From positions 430,422,676-430,486,675 of the forward strand of contig NC_058521.1 of assembly GCF_904849725.1 (NCBI RefSeq): a DNA stretch of 64,000 nucleotides. The letters run 5' to 3'. How positions within the stretch are numbered: position 1 is the first letter of the stretch; each line of letters starts with the position of its first letter. The notes beneath the pieces were generated by a model. It did no database searches. It was not told the origin of the DNA and was given only the letters and a program-made list of their open reading frames with translations. Origin of the DNA: Hordeum vulgare subsp. vulgare (taxonomy: Eukaryota; Streptophyta; Magnoliopsida; Poales; Poaceae). This document shows, one piece after another, positions 33,105 to 44,417 of the stretch. The translations under genes were made by a program, and so were the position numbers.

Positions 33105-35097
33105 GTGAATAAGTTAATCAATAGACAACGAAAGAGGCTTGCTTTCACTGGCTTACAAAAAATGTTGTTAATTCCTAGCGTACAATTGCGGAACTTTACG
33201 TTGAAATTTAATATTAAATCCTATGATGCCACTAGGAAAACCTTCGTTATGCAATCGAAAAGATGTGTTGAAAGTATTAGGCAAAGTAGGGGATGATTCA
33301 AAGGAAAGGGTGCCTTCTCATTTTTTGGATACGAGGAATGGAGAAATAGTGATAGATGAGTTGATTCAACACATTGTTACTAGTGGGGCTTATGACGATG
33401 ACTTTGTGTGGAGAGCTGTGTTGATTTTGTTAGGTACAGTCATTACATGCACTCGACCAAACATGTCCCTCATAACTTTTACAAAATGGTGGAGGATGTT
33501 GCTGTCATAAAGTCATATAATTGGAACTCATTCATGTTACACGTGTGCATGACTCGCATCACAAAGACGGTAAAAGATCTCTCAAAATTTAAATGGCCGG
33601 TGGGAAACCTGGTGCTCATTCAGTTAAATTAGAATTTTAAATTGTGCTTATGTTATTTTTCTACCTTTACGATGATTAACTCTTCTTATGTTCATGAAGT
33701 ACATGTATTGGGAGAACGTGCAACCAATAGCCGTATAAACATTCGATCCTCTTTTGTCTGAGTATCCTCTTATGACAAACTGGTCAAAACATGAGGTAGG
33801 GAAGCATAACCAGTACGACACAGATAATGGGTGTGGTCATGGAAAGGTAAATATTTATGGCTTGAACTTCAAACATTGATTTCGGTACTTAACACATCAC
33901 TTACTTAAATTCGTTTAACATTTTACACATTTATAACTTAATTAGCAAAGAGTACGTAACCACTAAAATAGCCAAAGAGGGAATAATTCCAGAGGATATA
34001 CCTCAGCCATGAAAACATAAAGGTGGTGGAAAAAGGTAATGCCGAGGCTTCATCGAGTACGGACACAACACTAGATCAAGTCATGAAATGCATAAAAGAT
34101 ACGCAGAAAGAAATACGTCTCATTCCTGATAAATGTGTTGAGGTAATGATTAATGCATAATTTATTTAATGTTTACATGGACATAATGTTGAGGAATGTG
34201 TAATGTTTTGAATGTTTTTAGGTACTCATCGAGAAACTGAACAAGAGAGGTTTTTTCTTGAAACCATAAAACAAGAAGGATGATGACGATTGCGCTTTGC
34301 TAAGCGAAAGTGATGAGTGGGACAACAAGTTTAAGGCAAAATATCGTGATGAAGTAAATTCAACTCCTTTGAATGAAAGTGAAGAGTGGAAGAAAAAGTA
34401 CAAACCAAAATATTTTGATGAAGCTATTTCAACTCCTTCGGAAGATCATAGGGAGGAGAAGAATGGAGTATTTTTCTCGGACGTGGAAGACATAACACCT
34501 GATAAAGGTGATGTAGCAGACTCCCTTATTATTGTTTATAATGATGATTCACCCACCCTATCATCTACACATTAACCACAAATGAATTTCCTTGAGTCAC
34601 TCGAACTCCACAAGATGATAACACGGTATCAAGCGGGTCTAGCACTGGAAAGTCAAAGGAAATTAGTATTGACAGTCTTGATATACTCGTATAAAGGATG
34701 CCATCCGTAATGGTACAAAGGAGCCTGTTGGAAAGCGCAAGAGAACACAATCAAAATACTTTTGGTCACCTAACCAATAGAATGGTAGAAGCAAACATGT
34801 TAAAAAAGTAAGTTAAAGCTAACACTTCTGTAAATTCGTTTCTAGCCTAACACGTGCATGTAACTAATCTATTGTATGTGCATTTTTCTAGGTTTATTTG
34901 GTATACGAGATGTTATCATTAGAACGGACCATATTACTGAGGATCACATAGAGGCCTCGAAGGTTTATATCAAGACATTATCAAAGTCACCCAAGCATCT
35001 TGCGCAGAATGTGGTTATCATGCCGGGTTTAGGAGGGGAGTCGTGTACGGCAGAACAACTTCAAGCCGTCATTGATCATGAGTGGTTGAATGGCGCC
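33105..35097 (+). pseudogene. Decayed multi-exon transposon-type gene with an Ulp1-like start
   Basis: Several exon-like blocks show gene-like translation: 33105-33632 (after two frameshifts, RAVLILLGTV then HNFYKMVEDVAVIKSYNWNS and FKWPVGNLVLIQLN), 33700-33846 (TFDPLLSQ-like FDPLLSEYPLMTNWSKHE, one stop, ending at a gtaaat donor), about 33950-34142, 34222-34575 (acidic linker), and 34890-35097 (AQNVVIMPGLGGESCTAEQL and VIDHEWLNGA, ending at a gtaaga donor). The last block resembles the beginning of an Ulp1-type cysteine protease domain ('...W.nd.vI..Y'); such genes travel in plant Mutator-like elements. Its catalytic part is absent because the next piece is an LTR fragment. Family assignment is tentative. 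Confidence 0.45.
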
Positions 35098-35165
35098 GTA
35101 AGAATTTGTTTTCCTGACTTCTCTATCTTATTTTATTGTGTTTACTGATTACTGATATTCATATT

Positions 35166-36088
35166 CTTTGGAAATATGCCCTAGAGGCAACAATAAATTG
35201 GTTATTATTATATTTCCTTGTCCATGATAATTGTTTATTATCCATGCTATAGTTGTATTGATTGTAAAATCAAATACATGTGTGGATACATAGACAACAC
35301 ACTATCCCTACCGAGCCTCTAAAGGACTAGCTTGTCGATAAAATATGGTCAAGGTTTTTGTCCATATACATGAGTTGTCATTTCATAACGAGATCACATC
35401 ATTAGGAGAATGATGTGATGGACAAGACCCAAAATATGAACATAGCATATGATCATGTCAGTTTATTGCTATTGTTTTATGCATGTCAAGTATCTGTTCC
35501 TATGACCATGAGACCATGCAACTGAATGACACCGGAGGAGTGCCTTGTGTGTATCAAATGTCACAACATATCTGGGTGACTATAAAGGTGCTCTACAAGT
35601 ATCTCCAAGGGTGTTTTTTGAGTTGGCATGCATCAAGACTAGGATTTGTCACTCCGTGTGACAAAGAGGTATTTCAAGGCCCACTCGGTAATACAACATC
35701 ACAACAAGCATGCAAGCAATGTGACTAAAGAGTTAGCCACGGGATCTTGTATTATGTAACGAGTAAAGAGACTTGCCAATAACGAGATTGAACTAGGTAT
35801 AGAGATACCGACGATCGAATCTCGGACAATTAACATACCAATGGACATAGGGAATAGTATACGGGATTGATTGAATCCTTGACATCATGGTTCGACCGAT
35901 AAAAATCTTCATAGAATATGCAGGAACCAATATGGGCATCGAGGTCTCGCTATTGGTTATTGACCGAAGAGTGTCTTGGTCATGTCTGCATAGTTCTCGA
36001 ACCCAGAGGTTCAACACACTTAAGTTTCGGTGATGATTTTATATTAATGAGTTATGTATGGTGGTAACCGAAAGTTGTTTGGAGTACC
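35166..36088 (+). mobile_element. BARE/Angela-type LTR, 5' part only
   Basis: Starts ggaaatatgccctagaggca near 35170 (first bases altered) and parallels the BARE-type LTR at 37314 for about 920 bases (shared ttgttcctatgaccatgaga-like and tttgtcactccgtgtgac phrases), then stops at 36088, where copia-type sequence begins. No coding capacity. Confidence 0.8.
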
Positions 36089-36617
36089 TGTAAGTGCATC
36101 TAGTTCCCCTTAGTGATCTAGTCCACTTAATGACAAAGGGAGAGAAATCTAAGTTAGTCTTCAAGCAGCTCTACTTTATTAGTTTATGGGCTTTCGAACT
36201 ATATTTTATATAAGTTACAACTCTCGTTCTTGTGAAGTCTTCGGTTGTATGAGTTGTAAACTTATGCCCGGTGGTGGTCTGACACTTTTGGACCATTTTT
36301 TTGCATGCTTATTACTCATGTTGATTAATGCATGCATGCTGAAATTCATCACACTCCACTTTCCATCATGCATTTAAATTTCCTCAAGTTATATGTCAAA
36401 TTCTAGCATGGATTACAAGATATAGGGGGATATCTCCATGGTATAAATCCTCAATGTGCATTTGTAGTCCAAAGAAAATTCCTCAAATATGCACATCTTT
36501 AGGGGGGTTTCTCTATATCTTGCATTCAAATTCCTCAAACTCTGTACTTACACTTCATACTATTATCCCCATTGAAAACTTAACCTATTTGTCATCAATC
36601 ACCAAAAAGGGGGAGAC
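36089..36617 (+). other. 3' internal tail of the copia element, ending in a polypurine tract
   Basis: The first ~29 bases (tgtaagtgcatctagttccc...) nearly repeat the start of this family's LTR at 36618, then the sequence changes to copia-tail type. It ends with aaaaagggggagac (36604-36617), the polypurine tract of the LTR that follows. Confidence 0.6.
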
Positions 36618-37290
36618 TGTAATTGCATCTACTTCCCCTTAGTGATTTTGGCCTATTGAAGACTTATAGGTTAAGAGAATGATATGTTTGTGAGTGTACA
36701 TAGGCTCTATAAGTCGTTGAGGAGTTTGAGTTATTCAAATAATATTGACCCCTAAAAATGCATGTCTTCACCTGAAGACTTCGATATTTCCTATGAAGAA
36801 TTTGAAAGTGAGGAAATTGGTGTGTCCGTGAAGAAGTCGATGTGAGGACTTTGAAGCGTGAAGACATTCATAGTTGAGGCCTTTGGAAAACTTTCATAGC
36901 TTCATTTTCATAGCTTCATTTTTTGTATTTTGTGTCATAGGACCAGCATACTGTTAAAGGGGGTCGAGGTAAAACTAAGGAAAACTTTCCAAGTGATGCT
37001 CATCTGAAAGCCAACACATACAAACCTTTCAGATGATGCCTTTGGAAATCTTCAATAGCTTAGTCAAATTCTTCAGTGACAAAGACGATGATCTTCTGGT
37101 CTCTGAGGAATTTTCTCTAACTGAGGAGTTAGGCGTTCAACAGTGCGAATTACCTACCAATGAGGAACTATAGTGACATGCGTACTTTCATAGTTGAAAC
37201 GTTCCGACCATGGTTGTGTTGCGAGCCAGTTGTCCCCATCCTTTCATATCATTGGGGCATTTATTTCAATTCATGTCAGGATTGCTCCCT

Positions 37291-37300
37291 TCTATAAATA
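37291..37300 (+). promoter_or_regulatory. TATA box of the copia LTR
   Basis: tctataaata, 13 bases before the BARE-type insertion site at 37313. The insertion thus separates TATA from the expected transcript start. Confidence 0.65.
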
Positions 37301-37313
37301 GCCTCCCCCCATA

Positions 37314-39130
37314 TGTTGGAATTATGCCCTAGAGGCAATAATAAATATAGTTATTATTATAATTCCTGTATCAAGATAATTGTTTATTATCCATGCTATA
37401 ATTGTATTGAACGAAGACTTATTTACATGTGAGGATACATAGACAAAACACTGTCCCTAGCAAGCCTCTAGTTGGCTAGCCGGTTGATCAAAGATAGTCA
37501 GTGTCTTGTGATTATAAACAAGGTGTTGTTGCTTGATAACTGGATCACGTCATTAGGAGAATCACGTGATGGACTAGACCTAAACTAATAGACGTAGCAT
37601 GTTGATCGTGTCATTTTGTTGCTACTGTTTTCTGCGTGTCAAGTATTTGTTCCTATGACCATGAGATCATATAACTCACTGACACCGGAGGAATACTTTG
37701 TGTGTATCAAATGTCGCAACGTAACTGGGTGACTATACAGATGCTCTACGGGTATCTCCGAAGGTGTTCGTTGAGTTAGTATGGATCGAGACTGGGATTT
37801 GTCACTCCGTGTGACGGAGAGGTATCTCGGGGCCCACTCAGTAATACAACATCACACACAAGCCTTGCAAGCAATGTGACTTAGTGTAAGTTGCGGGATA
37901 TTGTATTATGGAACGAGAAAAGAGACTTGCCGGTAAACGAGATTGAAATAGGTATGCGGATACTGACGATCGAATCTCGGGCAAGTAACATACCGAAGGA
38001 CAAAGGGAATGACATACGGGATTATATGAATCCTTGGCACTGAGGTTCAAACGATAAGATCTTCGTAGAATATGTAGGATCCAATATGGGCATCCAGGTC
38101 CCGCTATTGGATATTGACCGAGGAGTCTCTCGGGTCATGTCTACATAGTTCTCGAACCCGCAGGGTCTGCACACTTAAGGTTCGACGTTGTTTTATGCGT
38201 ATTTGAGTTATATGGTTGGTTACCAAATGTTGTTCGGAGTCCCAGATCAGATCACGGACGTCACGAGGGTTTCCGGAATGGTCCGGAAATGAAAATTGAT
38301 ATATAGGATGACCTCATTTGATTACCGGAAGGTTTTCGGAGTTACCGGGAATGTACCGGGAATGACGAATGGGTTCCGGGTGTTCACCGGGGGGGGCAAC
38401 CCACCCCGGGGAAGCCCATAGGCCTTGGGGGTGGCGCACCAGCCCTTAGTGGGCTGGTGGGACAGCCCAAGAAGGCCCTATGCGCCATAGGAAGAAAATC
38501 AAAGAGAAAAGAAAAAAAGAGGAGGTGGGAAACGGGGGAAGGACTCCTCCTTCCAAACCTAGTTGGATTCGGTTTGGAAGGGGAGGACTCCCCCCCTTGG
38601 CTCGGCCGACCCCCTTGAGGGTCCTTGGACCCCAAGGCAAGGCTCCCCCTCTTCCCCCTATATATACGGAGGTTTTAGGGCTGATTTGAGATAACTTTGC
38701 CACGGTAGCCCGACCACATATCTCCACGGTTTTACCTCTAGATCGTGTTTCTGCGGAGCTCGGGCGGAGCCCTGCTGAGATTAGATCACCACCAACCTCC
38801 GGAGCGCCGTCACGCTGCCGGAGAACTCATCTACCTCTCCGTCTCTCTTGCTGGATCAAGAAGGCCGAGATCATCATCGAGCTGTACGTGTGCTGAACGC
38901 GGAGGTGCCGTCCGTTCGGCACTAGATCGTGGGACTGATCGCGGGACGGTTCGCGGGGCGAATCGAGGGACGTGAGGACGTTCCACTACATCAACCGCGT
39001 TCACTAACGCTTTTGCTGTACGGTCTACAAGGGTACATAGATCGAATATCCCCTCTCGTAGATGGACATCACCATGATAGGTCTTCGTGCGCGTAGGAAA
39101 ATTTTGTTTCCCATGCGACGTTCCCCAACA
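37314..39130 (+). repeat. 5' LTR of the BARE-type element
   Basis: Starts tgttggaattatgcc, ends gttccccaaca; 1817 bases. A TATA box in cctatatatacgg lies near 38660. A G run of 8 bases near 38390 is 15 bases in the partner LTR. Confidence 0.9.
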
Positions 39131-39131
39131 G

Positions 39132-39149
39132 TGGCATCATGAGCTAGGT
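39132..39149 (+). other. Primer-binding site (initiator Met tRNA), degraded
   Basis: tggcatcatgagctaggt, against the usual tggtatcagagccaggt; three or so changes. One base after the LTR. Confidence 0.7.
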
Positions 39150-40385
39150 TCATGCGTAGATGCCTTCTCGAGTAGAACACAAACGTTTTTGTGGGCGGTG
39201 ATGTGCGTTTTGCTGCCCTCCTTAGTCTTTTCTTGATTCCGCGGTATTGTTGGATTGAAGCGGCTTGGACCGACATTACTCGTACGCTTACGAGAGACTG
39301 GTTTCATCGCTACGAGTAACCCCGTTGCTCAAAGATGACTGGCAAGTGTCAGTTTCTCCAACTTTAGTTGAATCGTATTTGACCGAGGAGGTCCTTGTAT
39401 AAGGTTAAATAGCAATTCATATATCTCCGTTGTGGTGTTTGCGTAAGTAAGATGCGATCCTACTAGATACCCATGGTCACCACGTAAAACATGCAACAAC
39501 AAAATTAGAGGACGTCTAACTTGTTTTTGCAGGGTATGCTTGTGATGTGATATGGCCAACAATGTGATATGATATATTGGATGTATGAGATGATCATGTT
39601 GTAATAGATAATATCGACTTGCACGTCGATGGTACGGCAACCGGCAGGAGCCATAGGGTTGTCTTTAAACTAACGTTTGTGCTTGCAGATGCGTTTACTA
39701 TTTTGCTAGGATGCAGCTTTAGTAGTAATAGCATGAGTAGCACGACAACCCCGATGGCGACACGTTGATGGAGATCATGGTGTGGCACCGGTGACAAGAA
39801 GATCGTGCCGGTGCTTTGGTGATGGAGATCAAGGAGCACATGGTGATGGCCATATCATGTCACTTATGAATTGCATGTGATGTTAATCCTTTTATGCACC
39901 TTATTTTGCTTAGAACGACGGTAGCATTATAAGGTGATCTCTCACTAAAATTTCAAGATGAAATTGTGTTCTCCCCGACTGTGCACCGTTGCTACAGTTC
40001 GTCGTTTTGAGACACCACGTGATGATCGGGTGTGATAGACTCAACGTTCACATACAACGGGTGCAAAACAGTTGCACACGCGGAACACTCGGGTTAAGCT
40101 TGACGATCCTAGCATGTGCAGACATGGCCTCGGAACACATGAGACCGAAATGTCCATCATGAATCATATAGATGATATGATTAGCATAGGGATGCTTACC
40201 ACTGAAACTATACTCAACTCACGTGATGATCGGACTTGAGCTAGTGTAAGTGGATCATGAACCACTGAAATGACTAGAGAGATGTACTTTTTGAGTGGGA
40301 GTTTAGCGAGTAATTTGATTAAGTTAAACTCTAATTATCTTGAACATAGTCTAAGTCCACTTTGAATATATTTGTGTTGTAGATC
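39150..40385 (+). other. Untranslated leader of the BARE-type element
   Basis: About 1.2 kb without a convincing ORF, typical for BARE-type elements, which carry a long leader before gag. Confidence 0.7.
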
Positions 40386-41438
40386 ATGGTTCACGCGACA
40401 GTCACCCTGAATTTTAATACGTTCCTAGAGAAAGCTAAGTTGAAAGATGATGGAAGCAACTTTGTAGACTGGGCTCGTAATCTTAAGCTAATCTTACAAG
40501 CTGGGAAGAAGGATTATGTACTTAATGCTGCGCTAGGAAATGAACCACCAGCTACGGCTGATCAGGATGTTAAGAACTCTTTGTTAACACGTAAGGAGGA
40601 CTACTCAGTAGTTCAATGTGCAGTCTTGTATGGCTTAGAATCGGGACTTCAACGTCGCTTTGAGCGTCATGGAGCATTTGAGATGTTCCAGGAGTTGAAG
40701 TTCATCTTTCAGAAGAACGCCCGGATCGAGAGGTATGAGACCTCTGATAAATTCTATGCTTGCAAGATGGAGGAGAACTCGTGTGTCAGTGAACATGTGC
40801 TCAAAATGTCTGGGTACTCAAACAGTCTAGCTGAGCTGGGGATTGAACTCCCGCAAAAGGCTATCACTGACAGAATCCTTCAATCACTGCCGCCAAGATA
40901 TAAAGGCTTTGTGTTGAACTACAACATGCAAGGGATGAACAAGTCACCCGGCGAGTTGTTTGCGATGCTGAAAGTCGCATAGTCTGAACTCCGTAAAGAG
41001 CATCAAGTGTTGATGGTGAATAAGACCACTAGTTTCAAGAGAAATGGCAAACGCAAGAAGGGTAATACAAAGAAGAGCGGCAAGCCTGTTGCCAATCCGA
41101 CGAAGAAACCCAAAGCTGGACCTAAGCCTGAAACAAAGTGTTACTATTGCAAGGGTATGGGTCACTGGAAGCGCAACTGCCCCAAGTATCTGGCTAATAA
41201 GAAGGCGGCCAAAGAAAAATCAGGTATATTTGATATACATGTTATTGATGTGTACTTAACCGGCTCTCGTAGTAGTGCCTGGGTATTCGATACCGGTTCT
41301 GTTGCTCATATTTGCAACTCGAAACAGGAACTGCGGAATAGACGAAGGCTGGCGAAAGATGAAGTGACGATGCGCGTAGGAAATGGTTCCAAGGTTGATG
41401 CAATCGCCGTCGGCACAGTTTCACTTCAGTTACCATGA
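40386..41438 (+). pseudogene. BARE-type gag and protease
   Basis: gag starts MVHATVTLNFNTFLEKAKLK and is open for 198 codons, with WARNLKLILQAGKKDYVLNA and YSVVQCAVLYGLESGLQRRF. A TAG at 40980-40982 cuts it; the frame resumes with SELRKEHQVLMVNKTTSFK, a CCHC zinc knuckle (CYYCKGMGHWKRNCP) and the protease active site WVFDTGSVAHICNSKQ (D-T-G-S). A TGA at 41436-41438 ends the next open part. gag builds the particle and the protease matures it; two stops prevent that here. Confidence 0.9.
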
Positions 41439-41447
41439 GGATTAGTT

Positions 41448-42560
41448 ATGAACTTGAATCATTGTTATTTAGTGCCTGCGTTGAGCATGAACATTATATC
41501 TGGATCTTGTTTATTGCGAGACGGTTACTCTTTTAAGTCAGAGAATAATGGTTGTTCTATTTCTATGAGTAACATCTTTTATGGTCATGCACCCAATGTG
41601 AGAGGATTGTTCATATTGAATCTTGATAGTGGTACACACATACATAACATTGAGACCAAAAGAGTTAGAGTTAACAATGATAGCGCCATATTTTTATGGC
41701 ACTGCCGCTTAGGTCATATTGGTGTGAAGCGCATGAAGAAACTCCATGCCGATGGACTTTTGGAGTCACTTGACTTTGATTCACTTGACACGTGCGAACC
41801 ATGCCTCATGGGCAAGATGACTAAAACTCCGTTCTCCGGAACAATGGAGCGTGCAAGTGACTTATTGGAAATCATACATACCGATGTGTGCGGTCCGATG
41901 AGCGTGGAGGCACGCGGCGGATATTGTTATTTTCTCACCTTCACTGACGATTTGAGTAGATATGGTTATGTCTACTTAATGAAGCACAAGTCTGAAACAT
42001 TTGAAAAGTTCAAGCAATTTCAGAGTGAAGTTGAAAATCATCGTAACAAGAAGATCAAGTTCCTACAGTCCGATCGTGGGGGTGAATATCTGAGTTTCGA
42101 GTTTGGTGCTCACTTAAGACAATGTGGAATTGTTTCACAGTTGACACCGCCTGGAACACCATAGCATAATGGTGTGTCCGAACGTCGTAATCTTACTTTA
42201 TTAGAGATGGTGCGATCTATGATGTCTCTTACCGATTTGCTATTATCGTTTTGGGGTTATGCATTAGAAACAGCTGCATTCACTTTAAATAGGGCACCAT
42301 CAAAATCCGTTGAGACGACACCATACGAACTGTGGTATGGCAAAAGGCCAAAGTTGTCGTTTCTTAAAGTTTGGGGATGTGATGCTTATGTCAAAAAGAT
42401 TCAGCCTGAAAAACTGGAACCCAAAGCGGAAAAGTGCATCTTCATAGGTTACCCAAAAGAGACAGTTGGGTACACCTTCTATCTCAAATCCGAGGGCAAA
42501 GTGTTTGTTGCTAAAAACAGAGCTTTTCTCGAGAGGGAGTTTCTCTCGAGAGAATTGAGT
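41448..42560 (+). pseudogene. BARE-type integrase
   Basis: The GAG-pre-integrase zinc-binding part shows WHCRLGHIGVKRMKKLHADG (H-x-H) and CEPCLMGKMTKTPF (C-x2-C). The D,D-35-E core follows: IIHTDVCGPM, FLQSDRGGEY, and after a TAG at 42162-42164 (in place of Gln before HNG) the NGVSERRN block with the catalytic Glu. The C-terminal part continues (LWYGKRPKLSFLKVWGCDAY). All catalytic residues are present apart from the stop. Confidence 0.9.
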
Positions 42561-42779
42561 GGGAGGAAGGTAGAACTTGATGAGGTTGTCAAACCTCTCA
42601 TCCCTCTAGATGGTGGCGCAGGGCAAGGGGAAACCTCTGTCATTGCGACGCCGGTTGAGAAGGAAGTTAATGATGATGATCATGAAACTCTGGTTCAAGT
42701 TTCTGTCGAACAACGCAGGTCGACGAGACCACGTGCTGCTCCAGAGTGGTACGGTAATCCCGTCTTGTCAACCATGTTG

Positions 42780-43466
42780 TTAGACAACAAAGAACCTGCA
42801 AATTATGAAGAAGCAATGGTGGGCCCAGATTCCAACAAATGGCTAGAAGCCATGAAGTCCGAGATAGGATCCATGTCTGAGAACAAAGTGTGGACTTTGG
42901 AAGTACTACCTGAGGGCCGCAAGGCTATTCAGAACAAATGGATCTTTAAGAGGAAGACGGACGCTGACGGCAACGTGACCGTTTATAAAGCTCGACTTGT
43001 GGCAAAGGGTTTTTCACAAGTTCAAGGAGTTGACTACGATCAGACATTCTCACCCGTAGCGATGCTTAAGTCCGTCAGAAACATGTTAGCAATAGTTGCA
43101 TTTTTCGATTATGAAATCTGGCAGATGGATGTCAAAACGGCGTTCCTTAACGGTTTCCTTAAGGAATAGTTGTATATGATGCAACCCGAAGGTTTTGTCG
43201 ATCCTAAGAATGCTAACAAAGTGTGCAAGCTCCAGCGATCCATTTATGGACTGGTGCAAGCATCTCGGAGTTGGAACAAACGCTTTGATGAGGTGATCAA
43301 AGCATTTGGGTTTATACAAGTGGTTGGAGAATCTTGTATTTACAAGAAAGTGAGTGGGAGCTCTGTGGCGTTTCTAATATTATATGTGGATGACATATTG
43401 CTAATTGGAAACAACGTAGAGTTTTTGGAGAGCATAAAGGATTACTTGAATAAAAGTTCTCTATGA
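42780..43466 (+). pseudogene. BARE-type reverse transcriptase
   Basis: Begins with WLEAMKSEIGSMSENKVWTL and KWIFKRKTDADGNVTVYKAR; the frame is cut by TAG at 43167-43169 after DVKTAFLNGFLKE, then goes on with LYMMQPEGFVDPKNANKVCK, RSIYGLVQASRSWNKRFDEV and the catalytic FLILYVDDILLIG. A frameshift near 43460 (KSSL then stop; MKDLGEA in another frame) breaks it again. Confidence 0.9.
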
Positions 43467-44365
43467 AGGACCTAGGAGAAGCTGCTTACATTCTAGGCAT
43501 TAAGATCTACAGGGATAGATCAAAACGCCTGATAGGACTTTCACAAAGCACATACCTTGATAAAGTTTTGAAGAGGTTCAAAATGGAACAGTCCAAGAAA
43601 GGGTTCTTGCCAGTTTTACAAGGTACGAGATTGAGTAAGACTCAGTGCCCAGCAACTGATGAGGATAGAGATCATATGAGCACCGTCCCCTATGCTTCAG
43701 CCATAGGTTCTATCATGTATGCAATGCTGTGCACTAGACCGGACATTAGCCTGGCCATAAGTATGGCAGGTAGGTTCCAGAGTAATCCAGGAGTGGATCA
43801 CTGGACGACGGTCAAGAATATCCTGAAGTACCTGAAAAGGACTAAGGAGATGTTTCTCGTGTATGGAGGTGACGAAGAGCTCGCCGTAAAGGGTTACGTC
43901 GATGCAAGCTTTGACACAGATCCGGACGACTCTAAGTCGCAGACCGGATACGTATTTATTCTTAATGGGGGTGCGGTAAGCTGGTGCAGTTCCAAGCAAA
44001 GCGTCGTAGAAGATTCTACATGTGAAGCGGAGTACATGGCTGCCTCGGAGGCGGATAAGGACGGTGTCTGGATGAAGCAGTTCATGACGGATCTTGGAGT
44101 GGTGCCAAGTGCATTGAATCCAATAACCTTGTTCTGTGACAACACAGGTGCCATTGCCCTAGCAAAGGAACCACGGTTTCACAAGAAGTCCAGACACATC
44201 AACCGACGCTTCAACCTCATCCGCGACTACGTCGAAGGGGAGGACGTAAATATATGCAAAGTGCACACGGATCTGAATGTAGCAAACCCGCTGACTAAAC
44301 CTCTTCCACGGGAAAAGCATGATCAACACCAGAACTGTATGGGTGTTAGATTTATTACAATGTAA
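43463..44365 (+). pseudogene. BARE-type RT end and RNase H
   Basis: From MKDLGEAAYILGIKIYRDRS through SAIGSIMYAMLCTRPDISLA, to RNase H with acidic residues in KGYVDASFDTDPDD, CEAEYMAASEADKDGVW and FCDNTGAIALAKEPRFHKKS. 300 codons are open, ending in MGVRFITM shortly before the polypurine tract. RNase H removes RNA during cDNA synthesis. Confidence 0.9.
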
Positions 44366-44402
44366 TTCGCATGATGATGTGAGGGCTAGATTATTGACTC
44401 TA

Positions 44403-44417
44403 GAGCAAGTGGGAGAC
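44403..44417 (+). other. Polypurine tract of the BARE-type element
   Basis: gagcaagtgggagac directly before the 3' LTR, the usual BARE form. Confidence 0.8.

Noticed and set aside
38384..38727. ORFs in both BARE-type LTRs (also 45488-45838, 45567-46007)
   Set aside because: They are frames through LTR U3/R sequence with G runs and have no protein-like features; the LTR assignment explains the sequence.
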